From positions 1 to 8,624 of the forward strand of contig CAILKC010000680.1 in NCBI GenBank assembly GCA_903834675.1: a stretch of 8,624 nt of DNA, given 5' to 3'. Position 1 is the first letter of the stretch. The number at the start of each line of letters is the position of its first letter. The notes under the pieces were generated by a model, which was given only the letters and a program-made list of their open reading frames with translations, was not told the origin of the DNA and did not search any database. A program made the translations under genes and the position numbers. Positions 1 through 6,925 of this stretch are shown here, one piece after another. The stretch is from an uncultured Victivallales bacterium (GTDB lineage Bacteria > Verrucomicrobiota > Lentisphaeria > Oligosphaerales > JAFGRS01).

Positions 1-2
1 GC

Positions 3-30
3 TTGAACTGTGGCCGCCGGTCTTTACATT
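3..30 (+). promoter_or_regulatory. weak candidate sigma-70 promoter upstream of oadG
   Basis: TTGAAC at 3-8 and TACATT at 25-30 are separated by 16 bases, and each matches 4 of 6 consensus positions. The position, about 70 bases ahead of the oadG start, suits a leader. In this GC-rich window the TTTACATT stretch is one of the few AT-rich spots upstream of the gene. The match is weak, and the window begins only two bases before it, so the true promoter may lie further upstream. Confidence 0.22.
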
Positions 31-87
31 ACGCGCCGTCTTCGGGTTCCTGAGAGTGGGGTTTCTTGGGCCAGCGTAAGGTGTGGC

Positions 88-92
88 AGGAG
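88..92 (+). promoter_or_regulatory. ribosome binding site fixing the oadG start
   Basis: AGGAG lies 7 bases before the ATG at 100. The same frame is open back to a GTG at 10, but that codon has no comparable purine-rich site, and the extra 30 residues are arginine-rich and unlike the N-terminus of OadG proteins. The site therefore selects the ATG at 100. Confidence 0.75.
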
Positions 93-99
93 TTCGGCT

Positions 100-318
100 A
101 TGGAGTTGCTCATCCAGGCGCTGACCATCATGAGTGTCGGCATGGTTTTGGTGTTCGTTTTTCTGGTTCTTGTCATCGGTGGCATCGCCGCCACGGCCCG
201 GCTGATCCGTCGCTATGAGTCTCGGCTGGCCACCGTGGCCAGCGCCGCTGACCCCGAGCCGGAACGGCTGGCGGCCGTGATTGCGGTGGCGCTTACCGAG
301 ACCGGCACAAGCTCCTGA
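100..318 (+). CDS. oadG: oxaloacetate decarboxylase gamma subunit (OadG)
   Basis: This is a small inner-membrane protein of 72 residues that in this family anchors OadA to OadB and helps assemble the Na+ pump. One membrane helix spans about residues 8-30 and contains the family-like pattern GMVLVFVFLVLV. A short basic stretch (about 34-42) follows, then an acidic/proline spot (DPEPE), then the helix LAAVIAVALTE, which resembles the C-terminal 'VAVIAAA' helix of OadG proteins. It lies 23 bases ahead of oadA, in the usual G-A-B order. It is slightly shorter than the roughly 80-residue family norm, and it has no histidine, whereas the Klebsiella protein has C-terminal histidines implicated in zinc binding. 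The call rests on helix pattern and position, since the family is poorly conserved in sequence. Confidence 0.88.
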   Translation: MELLIQALTIMSVGMVLVFVFLVLVIGGIAATARLIRRYESRLATVASAADPEPERLAAVIAVALTETGTSS

Positions 319-328
319 CCTCGACCGT

Positions 329-334
329 GGAGGA
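329..334 (+). promoter_or_regulatory. ribosome binding site fixing the oadA GTG start
   Basis: GGAGGA lies 7 bases before the GTG at 342. An in-frame GTG at 327 overlaps this element and would leave only oadG stop-codon sequence ahead of it. Starting at 342 gives MARVQLTELALRDAHQS, which matches the usual N-terminus of OadA proteins, so 342 is the better start. Confidence 0.8.
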
Positions 335-341
335 TGAGACC

Positions 342-2156
342 GTGGCTCGCGTACAACTCACCGAATTAGCGCTTCGCGATGCGCATCAGTCGCTGTTTGC
401 GACCCGCATGGTCACCCGCGACATGCTACCCGTGGCCTCGCTCCTCGACCGCGCCGGCTTCTGGTCCCTCGAGACCTGGGGCGGCGCCACCTTCGACTCC
501 TGTCTGCGCTATCTCAACGAAGACCCCTGGGAGCGCATCCGGCAGCTCAAGGCCGCCATGCCGAAGACCCCCATGCAGATGCTGCTGCGCGGCCAGAATC
601 TGCTGGGGTATAGGCATTACGCCGACGACGTGGTCGAGTGCTTTGTCGAGCGCGCCGCGGCCAATGGCGTGGATGTCTTTCGGGTTTTCGATGCGCTCAA
701 CGATCCGCGCAATTTGCAGACCAGCATGCGGGCGGTGAAGCGCGCTGGCAAGCACGCCCAGGCCGCCATCAGTTACGCGCTGACGCCGGTGCATACGCTT
801 GAACTCTATGTTGGGCTGGCCCGTGAGTTGCGCGAGTTGGGGGCCGATTCGCTCTGCATCAAGGACATGGCTGGCCTGCTGAAGCCCTACGACGCTTTCG
901 AGCTGGTGCAGGCCTTGCGGCGGGCCACGGGCCTGCCCATCCAGGTGCATTCTCACGCCACCACCGGCATGTCCGTGGCCACTCTGCTCAAGGCGACCGA
1001 GGCCGGGGCGGAGCTGCTCGACACCACGATCTCCTCGCTGGCCATGGGCACCAGCCACTCGCCCACCGAGACCCTCGTCGAAATCCTGCGGGGCACGCCC
1101 TGCGACCCCGGTCTCGACCTGAAGCTCCTGGTCGAGATCGCGGCCTACTTCCGCGAGGTGCGCCGCAAGTACAGCGCCTTCGAGTCGTCCTTCAGTGGCG
1201 CGGATACCCGCATCCTGGTGTCCCAGGTCCCCGGCGGCATGCTGTCCAACCTCGAGAGCCAGCTCAAGGAGATGAAGCAAGCCGGGAAGATCGACGCGGT
1301 GCTCGCCGAGATCGCGGTGGTGCAGAAGGACTTCGGCTACCCGCCCCTGGTCACGCCGACGTCGCAGATCGTCGGCACCCAGGCCGTCTTCAATGTCATC
1401 TTCGGCCGCTATGAAAAGCTCACCAGCGAATCCTGCGACCTGCTCATCGGCAACTACGGCCGCACCCCGGCTGCCCCCAACCCGACTCTGCTGGCCAAAG
1501 CGCTGAAACAGCTCAACCTGACGGCGCCGGTCAGCGGGCGTCCGGCCGATCTTCTGGTCAACGAACTGCCGAAACTCGAGCATGACCTGAAGACGGCCCT
1601 GGGGGTGGCCACGGTGTCGCGCGACGACGTGCTCACCTACGCCATGTTCCCCCAGGTCGCGGCGAAGTTCTTTGGCACCCGTGCCAAGGGGCCGGTGAGC
1701 TTCGATGCGGCGCCGGTCGCGCCCACGGCAGCGCCGCCGCCCGGCGCCGGGGGGGGCCGGGGGTCGTACACCGTCACCGTCGGCGCCAAGGAGTACGTCG
1801 TGCGCAGCGTGCCGGACCGGGCCGCCGGCACCTTGGCGCTCACGGTGGAGGGGACGACCTACAACGTCCGCGTCAAGCCCGTGGCAGAAGTCGCCCCGGC
1901 CGCGTCCGGCGCCGCCCCCGCGGCTCAGGTACACCAAGCGCTGGCGCCCATGCCCGGCACCATCGTGCGGCTGTTGTGTGAGGACGGCCACCGGGTCGAG
2001 GCTGGCGACCCGATTGTGATCATGGAAGCCATGAAGATGCAGGTCGAGGTCAAGGCGGCCCACCGCGGGGCGATCCGTTACCGCGCCAAGGCGGGCGATG
2101 CGGTCGAGGGCGATGCGGTGCTAGCGGAGATCGCGACGCAGGAGAGCGCACGATGA
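342..2156 (+). CDS. oadA: oxaloacetate decarboxylase alpha subunit (OadA), biotin carboxyltransferase
   Basis: This 604-residue protein is the cytoplasmic carboxyltransferase that moves the carboxyl group of oxaloacetate onto biotin, giving pyruvate and carboxybiotin for OadB. The carboxyltransferase barrel covers about residues 4-265. Its expected metal ligands are visible: D13 in LRDAHQS, K174 in IKDMAG (the lysine carbamylated in relatives) and H203/H205 in VHSHATTGMS. WGGATFD and MLLRGQN are also typical. A conserved PYC/OADA domain follows (about 285-450), then a Pro/Ala/Gly linker (about 456-474), and a C-terminal biotinyl domain with EAMKM, where K565 is the biotinylated lysine. Length is close to the usual 590-600. 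The GTG start is set by the Shine-Dalgarno at 329-334. The stop overlaps the oadB start as ATGA. Pyruvate carboxylase subunit B is a close relative, but the flanking oadG and oadB decide the assignment. The linker contains a G8 run. Confidence 0.97.
   Translation: MARVQLTELALRDAHQSLFATRMVTRDMLPVASLLDRAGFWSLETWGGATFDSCLRYLNEDPWERIRQLKAAMPKTPMQMLLRGQNLLGYRHYADDVVECFVERAAANGVDVFRVFDALNDPRNLQTSMRAVKRAGKHAQAAISYALTPVHTLELYVGLARELRELGADSLCIKDMAGLLKPYDAFELVQALRRATGLPIQVHSHATTGMSVATLLKATEAGAELLDTTISSLAMGTSHSPTETLVEILRGTPCDPGLDLKLLVEIAAYFREVRRKYSAFESSFSGADTRILVSQVPGGMLSNLESQLKEMKQAGKIDAVLAEIAVVQKDFGYPPLVTPTSQIVGTQAVFNVIFGRYEKLTSESCDLLIGNYGRTPAAPNPTLLAKALKQLNLTAPVSGRPADLLVNELPKLEHDLKTALGVATVSRDDVLTYAMFPQVAAKFFGTRAKGPVSFDAAPVAPTAAPPPGAGGGRGSYTVTVGAKEYVVRSVPDRAAGTLALTVEGTTYNVRVKPVAEVAPAASGAAPAAQVHQALAPMPGTIVRLLCEDGHRVEAGDPIVIMEAMKMQVEVKAAHRGAIRYRAKAGDAVEGDAVLAEIATQESAR
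1749..1763 (+). repeat. G8-CC-G5 homopolymer run in the oadA linker
   Basis: Eight consecutive G (1749-1756), two C and five G (1759-1763) lie in codons for the Gly-rich linker between the PYC/OADA domain and the biotinyl domain of OadA. A one-base slip would remove the biotinyl domain. Such runs arise easily in high-GC Gly/Pro linkers, so it may have no role. Confidence 0.9.
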
Positions 2157-3442
2157 GCCGACACTGCCGCATGCGCTCCTGGTTTTGGGCGGGCCTCACG
2201 GTCGCGCTGCTAGCCTTGTTGGTGTCGGTAGCCGGGGCCGCCGACACCAGCGCGGCGAGCGCTTCCCAGCCCGTCGGCGAGCAGATTTCGGTGAGCCAGT
2301 GTCTGCTGAGCGTGGTCAGGACCACCGGGATCTACGACTTCCTGACCGGCGACGGCTGGAAGCGTCTCGTCATGATCATCATCGGTGGGATCCTGATCTA
2401 CCTGGGGGCCGGCAAGGGTTTCGAGCCGCTCCTGTTGGTGCCGATCGGCTTCGGCACGGTGCTGGTCAACGTGCCCTTTGCCGGCATGGGTAACGAGCAT
2501 GGCCTGCTCGGCCTGATCTATACCTACGGCATCGCCAACGAGTTGTTGCCGCTGATCGTGTTTATGGGGATTGGCGCCCTGGCTGACTTCGGACCGCTGC
2601 TGGCCAGTCCGCGGACTGCTATCCTCGGCGCCGCGGCGCAGTTTGGCGTCTTTGGAACCCTGCTGGGCGTGGTGGCGCTGAACCTCATTCCCGGGGTCAA
2701 CTTCAACATCAAAGAGGCCTGCTCGATCGCGGTGATCGGCGGCGCTGACGGCCCCACCTCCATCTACGTCGCCTCCAAGTTCGCCCCGCATCTGATGGGC
2801 TCCATCGCGGTGGCGGCGTATTCCTATATGGCGCTGGTGCCGCTGATCCAGCCCCCCATCATGAAACTGCTGACCACGCCGGCGGAACGCCGTATTCGGA
2901 TGCGGCAGGTGCGCCCGGTCAGTCGGCTCGAAAAGGCCATCTTTCCGCTGCTGGTGCTGGCCATGTGCATCCTGCTGCTTCCCGCCGCGGTGCCGTTGAT
3001 GGGGTGCTTCGCCTTCGGCAACTTCGTCAAGGAGTCGGGGTCGGTGGAGCGCATCACCAAAGCCTTGCAGAATGAAGTGATGAACACGGCGACCATCTTC
3101 CTGGGCTTGGGCGTCGGCATGCAGATGTCCGTCGAGCGCTTCATGCACATGACGACGCTGGGGATCATCGTGCTGGGCTTGCTCGCCTTCAGTCTCGGCA
3201 CCGCCGGCGGCGTCCTTTTTGCCAAGCTGATGAACGTCTTCTGCAAGACCAACCCAGTCAACCCGCTGATCGGCTCAGCCGGCGTCTCTGCCTTTCCCAT
3301 GGCTGCCCGCGTCTCGCACAAGCTGGGGCTGGAGGCGGATCCGCACAACTTCCTGCTGATGCATGCGTTGGGCGCCAACGTCGCCGGCCAGATCGGCTCG
3401 GTGGTGGCGGCGGGCATCATCCTCGCCATCTTCGGCGGCTGA
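2153..3442 (+). CDS. oadB: oxaloacetate decarboxylase beta subunit (OadB), Na+ pump
   Basis: This 429-residue integral membrane protein is the subunit that decarboxylates carboxybiotin and couples this to Na+ export. Residues known to matter in the Klebsiella protein can be matched: D199 in GGADGPTSIY (D203), Y225 in YSYMALVP (Y229), and N370, G374, S379 and R386 in NPLIGSAGVSAFPMAAR (N373, G377, S382, R389). All are intact, so the pump should be active. The start overlaps the oadA stop as ATGA, with AGGAG at 2140-2144 spaced 8 bases away. Unusually, the first 30 residues look like a signal peptide: basic residues, a hydrophobic core at about 10-27, then AGA-A. The conserved OadB body starts near residue 46. 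Methylmalonyl-CoA or glutaconyl-CoA decarboxylase beta subunits are homologous, but the adjacent OadA favours oxaloacetate. Confidence 0.96.
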   Translation: MSRHCRMRSWFWAGLTVALLALLVSVAGAADTSAASASQPVGEQISVSQCLLSVVRTTGIYDFLTGDGWKRLVMIIIGGILIYLGAGKGFEPLLLVPIGFGTVLVNVPFAGMGNEHGLLGLIYTYGIANELLPLIVFMGIGALADFGPLLASPRTAILGAAAQFGVFGTLLGVVALNLIPGVNFNIKEACSIAVIGGADGPTSIYVASKFAPHLMGSIAVAAYSYMALVPLIQPPIMKLLTTPAERRIRMRQVRPVSRLEKAIFPLLVLAMCILLLPAAVPLMGCFAFGNFVKESGSVERITKALQNEVMNTATIFLGLGVGMQMSVERFMHMTTLGIIVLGLLAFSLGTAGGVLFAKLMNVFCKTNPVNPLIGSAGVSAFPMAARVSHKLGLEADPHNFLLMHALGANVAGQIGSVVAAGIILAIFGG

Positions 3443-3478
3443 CCTCCCTGCGGACCAGATTACGGGTCGCCAGGAAGG
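3443..3478 (+). other. imperfect hairpin directly after oadB
   Basis: CCTCCCTG (3443-3450) pairs with CAGGAAGG (3471-3478) in 7 of 8 positions. After a 2x2 internal loop, GACC (3453-3456) pairs with GGTC (3465-3468) around an 8-base loop. The stem begins on the first base after the oadB stop. No T-run follows, so it is a poor intrinsic terminator. It may protect or process the transcript, or attenuate it between the two operons. The rest of the gap to 3545 holds two tandem copies of CCAGGCGC (3484-3499) and the downstream ribosome binding site. I see no convincing promoter there. Confidence 0.4.
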
Positions 3479-3545
3479 CAGTTCCAGGCGCCCAGGCGCC
3501 GAGCCGGAGGCGACCGTCCGCCAGAGCACAGTCGGAGCACACCCC

Positions 3546-4355
3546 ATGCCTCAACGGTCATCCACCAGACCCCCGGCTGCAGGGCGGCTGCTGGCCGCGG
3601 TGGCGCTGGCTGCCCTGCCTGCCCTGGCCGCGGAGTCCGACCTCCCACGCCTCGAACGCGCGGTCGGCGAGACGGTTTCCCTGCGCCAGGCAGCCCACGA
3701 GGCCGAGGTCGCCTGGGCCGAGCAACGCCCGGCCGTCGAGGCGCGCCTGGCCCTGCTGCAGCAACAGCGCACCCTGGCCGACGAGCAGCTTCGCGCCGCG
3801 CGGCAGTCCGCCGCGACGGCCCTGGCGTCACGTCAGCGCCTCGAGGCGGACGTGGCCCAGTCTGGCGATGCCTTGTTGGCGTTGGCCGCGCCGCTGCGTC
3901 AGGCCGAGGAGCGGCTTCGTCGCCTCGCGCCGCGCCTGCCCGAGCCCCTGAGCCGTTCCCTGGCAGAGCGATTGAAGGCCCTCCCGCCGGCCCCGGCGGA
4001 GATCACCGTCGAGACTCTCGCCGAGCGGCTCAAGCTCGTCTTCGGACTGCTCGCGGAGATCGACCAGTTCGCCCATGGCGTCGTCCTCACCCGCCAGACG
4101 CTCGCGGCCTCGAGTGGCGTCGTCCGCGAGATGGACGTGCTCTACCTCGGCCTGGGCGCCGCTTTCGCGGTCTCCAGTACCGGCGACCTGGCCGCCGTCG
4201 GGATTCCGGGGGAGAACGGTTGGCAATGGCGCTGGGAACCGGCCTTGGCCCCGGACCTCAGCGCCGCCGTGGCCATCTATCGCAAGGACCGGCCGGCCGC
4301 CTTCGTCAACCTGCCGCTGGAACTCGCGCCCAAGCTCGGAGGGGCGCCGCCATGA
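3546..4355 (+). CDS. DUF3450 family periplasmic coiled-coil protein
   Basis: This 269-residue exported protein resembles the DUF3450 family, whose genes commonly sit at the head of TtpC-ExbB-ExbD-TonB clusters; its biochemical role is not established. A signal peptide covers about residues 1-28, with a hydrophobic core at 15-27 and ALA-A at the cleavage site. A long Ala/Gln/Glu/Arg-rich helical region at about 33-128 is likely coiled coil, and a second helical part spans about 130-190. The C-terminal part has LYLGLGAAFAVSSTGDLAAVG (about 199-219) followed by a WQWRW motif and a likely beta-rich end. The start is supported by GGAG at 3534-3537, 8 bases upstream; the frame is open further upstream, but only inside oadB. 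The stop overlaps the next start as ATGA. It probably works in the periplasm with the TtpC-like protein. The family call comes from architecture, the LYLGLG segment and position. Confidence 0.8.
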   Translation: MPQRSSTRPPAAGRLLAAVALAALPALAAESDLPRLERAVGETVSLRQAAHEAEVAWAEQRPAVEARLALLQQQRTLADEQLRAARQSAATALASRQRLEADVAQSGDALLALAAPLRQAEERLRRLAPRLPEPLSRSLAERLKALPPAPAEITVETLAERLKLVFGLLAEIDQFAHGVVLTRQTLAASSGVVREMDVLYLGLGAAFAVSSTGDLAAVGIPGENGWQWRWEPALAPDLSAAVAIYRKDRPAAFVNLPLELAPKLGGAPP

Positions 4356-5767
4356 ACCGCCGTCGCCAGCTCCATCCGCTGCTTGCCGCCGCCTGGGTCG
4401 CACTGGCGCTGGCCGGACAGCCGTTAGGCGCGGCCGAGCCCGTCGCCCAGGCGTGCGCCACGGCCGAAGCGGATGTTGTTACGCTCCGTCGGCAACTCGA
4501 TGAGACCTACACTCGCCTCGGCGCCGAGAAGCTGCGCCTGACCCAGGAATCCGAGGCTCTGGCCACGCAGACCCGCACCCTCCAGGCGGACGCCGACGCG
4601 GCGCTCGGGCAGAGGCGCGAGCACGAGGAGGCGCTGCGCCAACTCGGCGAGGAACAGGCGCGGTTGCGCCAACTCTCCCGCACCCTCGCCAATCTGAGCC
4701 TGGAGTACCGGCGCGACTTCGAATCACGGCTGTCCGTGGCCGAGGTCGACGCCGCGGAGCCGACCCTGACCCGTCTCGACGCGGCTCTCGGAGCCGCTCC
4801 CGAAAGCCTCGGCGCCACCCCCCTCGCGGCGCTCCTCGGTGTCAGCCTGGAGCGCGCTGAGAACGCCATCGGCGGCCGGCGTTTCCCCGGCCGGGCGCTC
4901 GCCGCCGACGGCCTGCTTCTGGAGGGCACCTACATCAGCTTCGGCCCCCTGAGTTTCTTCCAGGCAAAGGACGGTCCCGTTGGGCTTGCCGTACAGCAGA
5001 TCGGCAGTCTTCATCCCCTGGTCTATGCCCGCTTTGACGCACCCCGGAAAGCGGCCTTGGACTCCCTCTTCGCCAGCGGTCGGGGCCGGGTGCCGGTGGA
5101 TGTCACCATGGGCGCTGGCATTCGGCTGGAGGAATCGCGCGAGACCCTGGTCGAACACCTGACCAAGGGCGGCCCGGTCATGGTCCCCTTGTTGGCGCTG
5201 GGACTGGCCTGCGCTGTGATCATCTGCTACAAGCTCACCGTGGTGCTCACCCTGGCGACCGGGCGTTGCCAGGAGCGCGTCATCGAGATCATCGCCGCCG
5301 TCAATGCCGGGGAGGTGGCCCGCGCCGAGACGCTGGCGGCCACCCTGCGCGTGCCTCTGCGGGCCGTCATCCGCGCCGGCCTGGCGCATCGTGATGCTAC
5401 CAAGGAGCACCTGGAGGAAATCCTCTACGAACAGATTCTGGTACAGGTGCCCGCCATCGAGCGCTTCCTCAGCCCTCTCGCGGTCGGCGCCAGCGCGGCG
5501 CCGCTGCTCGGGCTCCTGGGCACCGTCACCGGCATGATCCGCACCTTCCGCCTCATCACCGTCTTCGGCACCGGCGACGCCCGCCTGCTTTCCGCCGGCA
5601 TCTCCGAAGCCCTGATCACCACCGAAGTGGGCTTGATGATCGCCATCCCGACGCTGCTCTTCCATGCGTACTTCTCCCGCCGGGTGCGTCGTGCGGTGGG
5701 CCTGGTTCAGGAGGTCGCCGTGACCTTTGTCAACGGCATCAAGCTCAAGGGAGCGGGGCCGACATGA
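4352..5767 (+). CDS. ttpC: TtpC-like MotA/TolQ/ExbB protein with periplasmic coiled coil
   Basis: This 471-residue protein fuses an exported coiled-coil region to an ExbB/TolQ-type ion channel domain, as in TtpC, which in Vibrio is needed for TonB2-dependent iron uptake. The signal peptide is about residues 1-28 (RRR, hydrophobic core 9-22, GAA). The coiled coil is about 36-130. A compact periplasmic part follows, with GTYISFG at 192-198. Three membrane helices lie at about 276-299, 375-393 and 420-443. The third-helix motif GISEALITTEVGL has E419 and T424 at the sites of E. coli ExbB E176 and T181. GGAGGGG at 4338-4344, 7 bases upstream, supports the start. Both ends overlap neighbours as ATGA. 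An in-frame start further upstream would lie within the DUF3450 gene and lacks a signal peptide. The symbol is given by family and context. Confidence 0.87.
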   Translation: MNRRRQLHPLLAAAWVALALAGQPLGAAEPVAQACATAEADVVTLRRQLDETYTRLGAEKLRLTQESEALATQTRTLQADADAALGQRREHEEALRQLGEEQARLRQLSRTLANLSLEYRRDFESRLSVAEVDAAEPTLTRLDAALGAAPESLGATPLAALLGVSLERAENAIGGRRFPGRALAADGLLLEGTYISFGPLSFFQAKDGPVGLAVQQIGSLHPLVYARFDAPRKAALDSLFASGRGRVPVDVTMGAGIRLEESRETLVEHLTKGGPVMVPLLALGLACAVIICYKLTVVLTLATGRCQERVIEIIAAVNAGEVARAETLAATLRVPLRAVIRAGLAHRDATKEHLEEILYEQILVQVPAIERFLSPLAVGASAAPLLGLLGTVTGMIRTFRLITVFGTGDARLLSAGISEALITTEVGLMIAIPTLLFHAYFSRRVRRAVGLVQEVAVTFVNGIKLKGAGPT

Positions 5768-6426
5768 CCACGGTATCGTCACAGCTCGCCTGCCTGTGGG
5801 AAAGCCTGGCCGCCGGCGGCTGGCTGATGGGACCGCTGTTCCTCGCCGCCTTCCTCATCTGGGCTTCCTACCTCACCCTGCTCATCAAGCTCCGTCAGGC
5901 GCTCCGGGGTATCGACGCCTACGACCTGGACTTGGAGCAACGCCTGGCCGGCGCCGATCCCGAGGCTCTGTGTGCGTACCTCGCCACCCTGCCGGGGGCC
6001 GTACCTCGCATGATCCGCCACGTGCTGTTGCGCCTGCGGGCCGGGCTCACCTTCCGCGAGGCCAGCTCCCAATGCCGGTTCCTGGAAATCGATGAGTACA
6101 ACTACGCTATGGTCTGGCTCGCGGCGCTCATCGTCGCGGCCCCCTTGCTCGGCCTGCTCGGAACCGTCCTGGGGATGATGGATACCTTCAACGCCGTGGC
6201 CCTGCACCGCACCGCCGCTGCTGACCTGGTGGCGGGCGGTATCAGCCGGGCGCTGCTCACCACCGAGGTCGGCCTGCTCGCGGCCCTGCCCGGTACCTTC
6301 GGCCTGGCGCACCTGTTCCGACTCTACAAACGACTGGCCAACCGGCTCGACCGCTGCGAGAGCCATCTCGCCCTGACCTTCGAACACCGCGGCGGCGTTG
6401 CGATCGGGGAAAACCTCCAGCCGTGA
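5764..6426 (+). CDS. exbB: ExbB-type MotA/TolQ/ExbB proton channel protein
   Basis: This 220-residue inner-membrane protein is expected to form the ion channel ring around ExbD that powers TonB. Membrane helices lie at about 19-41, 116-139 and 162-184. The second contains APLLGLLGTVLGMMDTF (126-142), a typical ExbB/TolQ signature, nearly repeated in the TtpC-like protein (APLLGLLGTVTGMI). The third carries GISRALLTTEVGL. T167 matches the channel threonine of E. coli ExbB, but the position of its E176 is R162 here. The start overlaps the ttpC stop as ATGA, with AAGGGAG at 5747-5753. A 70-base gap separates it from exbD. In this operon type it corresponds to ExbB2. The closely matching helices suggest that it and TtpC arose by duplication and may mix in one ring, which is inference. 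Confidence 0.9.
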   Translation: MTTVSSQLACLWESLAAGGWLMGPLFLAAFLIWASYLTLLIKLRQALRGIDAYDLDLEQRLAGADPEALCAYLATLPGAVPRMIRHVLLRLRAGLTFREASSQCRFLEIDEYNYAMVWLAALIVAAPLLGLLGTVLGMMDTFNAVALHRTAAADLVAGGISRALLTTEVGLLAALPGTFGLAHLFRLYKRLANRLDRCESHLALTFEHRGGVAIGENLQP

Positions 6427-6496
6427 ACGCCCAACCGCCAACCCTTTCAGCCCGGGCGCAGACTGCCCCCTGCGTGGCCCCGGACGGAGGTTCCCC
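6427..6496 (+). other. 70-base gap between exbB and exbD
   Basis: This is the only sizeable break inside the TonB block. It contains a C-rich stretch, a weak hairpin (CGCAG 6457-6461 with CTGCG 6470-6474, 8-base loop) and a strong ribosome binding site, CGGAGG at 6485-6490, 6 bases before the exbD ATG. I see no promoter or terminator. The exbD frame stays open upstream to an ATG at 6398 inside exbB, but that extension is unlike ExbD N-termini. Confidence 0.6.
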
Positions 6497-6904
6497 ATGA
6501 GACGGCTGGGCACCATCGGCACCACCAATGAAGCGAGCGCGGACATCAACCTGGCCCCGCTCATCGACATGGTCTTCCTGCTCCTCATCTTCTTCATGGT
6601 CACCACCGTCTTTGTCCATGAAACCGGCGTCGAGGTCCAGAAACCCAAGGCCGCCAGCGCCCAGGCGCTCGAACGCACCAGCATCCTCCTCGCCGTCACC
6701 CGCGCTGGCGTCGTCGTGCATGGCGGCCAGGACATCGGCATCAGCCGCGTGCGGGGCCTCGTCTCACGTCTGATCCGCGCCCAGGACCTGCCCGTGATCA
6801 TCATCGCCGATGAAAAGGCTGAAACCGGCCGCGTCGTCGAGGTCATCGACCAATGCAAGCTGGGCGGCGCGCAGAAGGTCAGCCTCGCCGCCCGGCAGAA
6901 CTGA
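6497..6904 (+). CDS. exbD: ExbD biopolymer transport protein
   Basis: This 135-residue protein has a short cytoplasmic N-terminus, one membrane helix (about 20-40) and a periplasmic domain. The helix begins INLAPLIDMVFLLLIFFMV, the ExbD/TolR signature. D24 corresponds to E. coli ExbD D25, the ion-carrying residue inside the ExbB ring. The periplasmic part (about 43-135) keeps the ExbD pattern, with a central LPVIIIADEKAETGRVVEVID segment of beta-strand and helix. Length is normal. The start is supported by CGGAGG at 6485-6490. It is followed 21 bases later by tonB. Nothing in the protein itself shows whether H+ or Na+ is used. TolR is the alternative family, but the operon has TonB and no TolA/TolB. 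Confidence 0.94.
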   Translation: MRRLGTIGTTNEASADINLAPLIDMVFLLLIFFMVTTVFVHETGVEVQKPKAASAQALERTSILLAVTRAGVVVHGGQDIGISRVRGLVSRLIRAQDLPVIIIADEKAETGRVVEVIDQCKLGGAQKVSLAARQN

Positions 6905-6925
6905 GCGGGCAAGGACAGCACTGCC

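Noticed and set aside
11..25. possible sigma-54 promoter beginning TGGCCG
   Set aside because: The required GC of the -12 element is absent at the correct spacing.
10..99. upstream extension of oadG to the GTG at 10
   Set aside because: No ribosome binding site precedes it, and the added residues do not resemble OadG; AGGAG before 100 decides the start.
426..2063. 545-codon open frame on the - strand opposite oadA
   Set aside because: It mirrors the codon bias of oadA, has low-complexity His/Arg/Gly-rich sequence and no recognisable domain. OadA on the + strand is certain.
2210..3148. 312-codon open frame on the - strand opposite oadB
   Set aside because: The His/Gln/Arg-rich composition is typical of the complement of a membrane protein gene in high-GC DNA, and I recognise no motif in it.
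3484..3500. tandem CCAGGCGC repeat with GGCGCC palindromes as a terminator or operator
   Set aside because: Only two copies; the palindromic halves leave a 2-base loop and no T-run follows, so nothing beyond local GC-rich repetition can be supported.
6457..6474. CGCAG/CTGCG hairpin before exbD
   Set aside because: The 5-base stem with an 8-base loop is within what chance gives in this composition.
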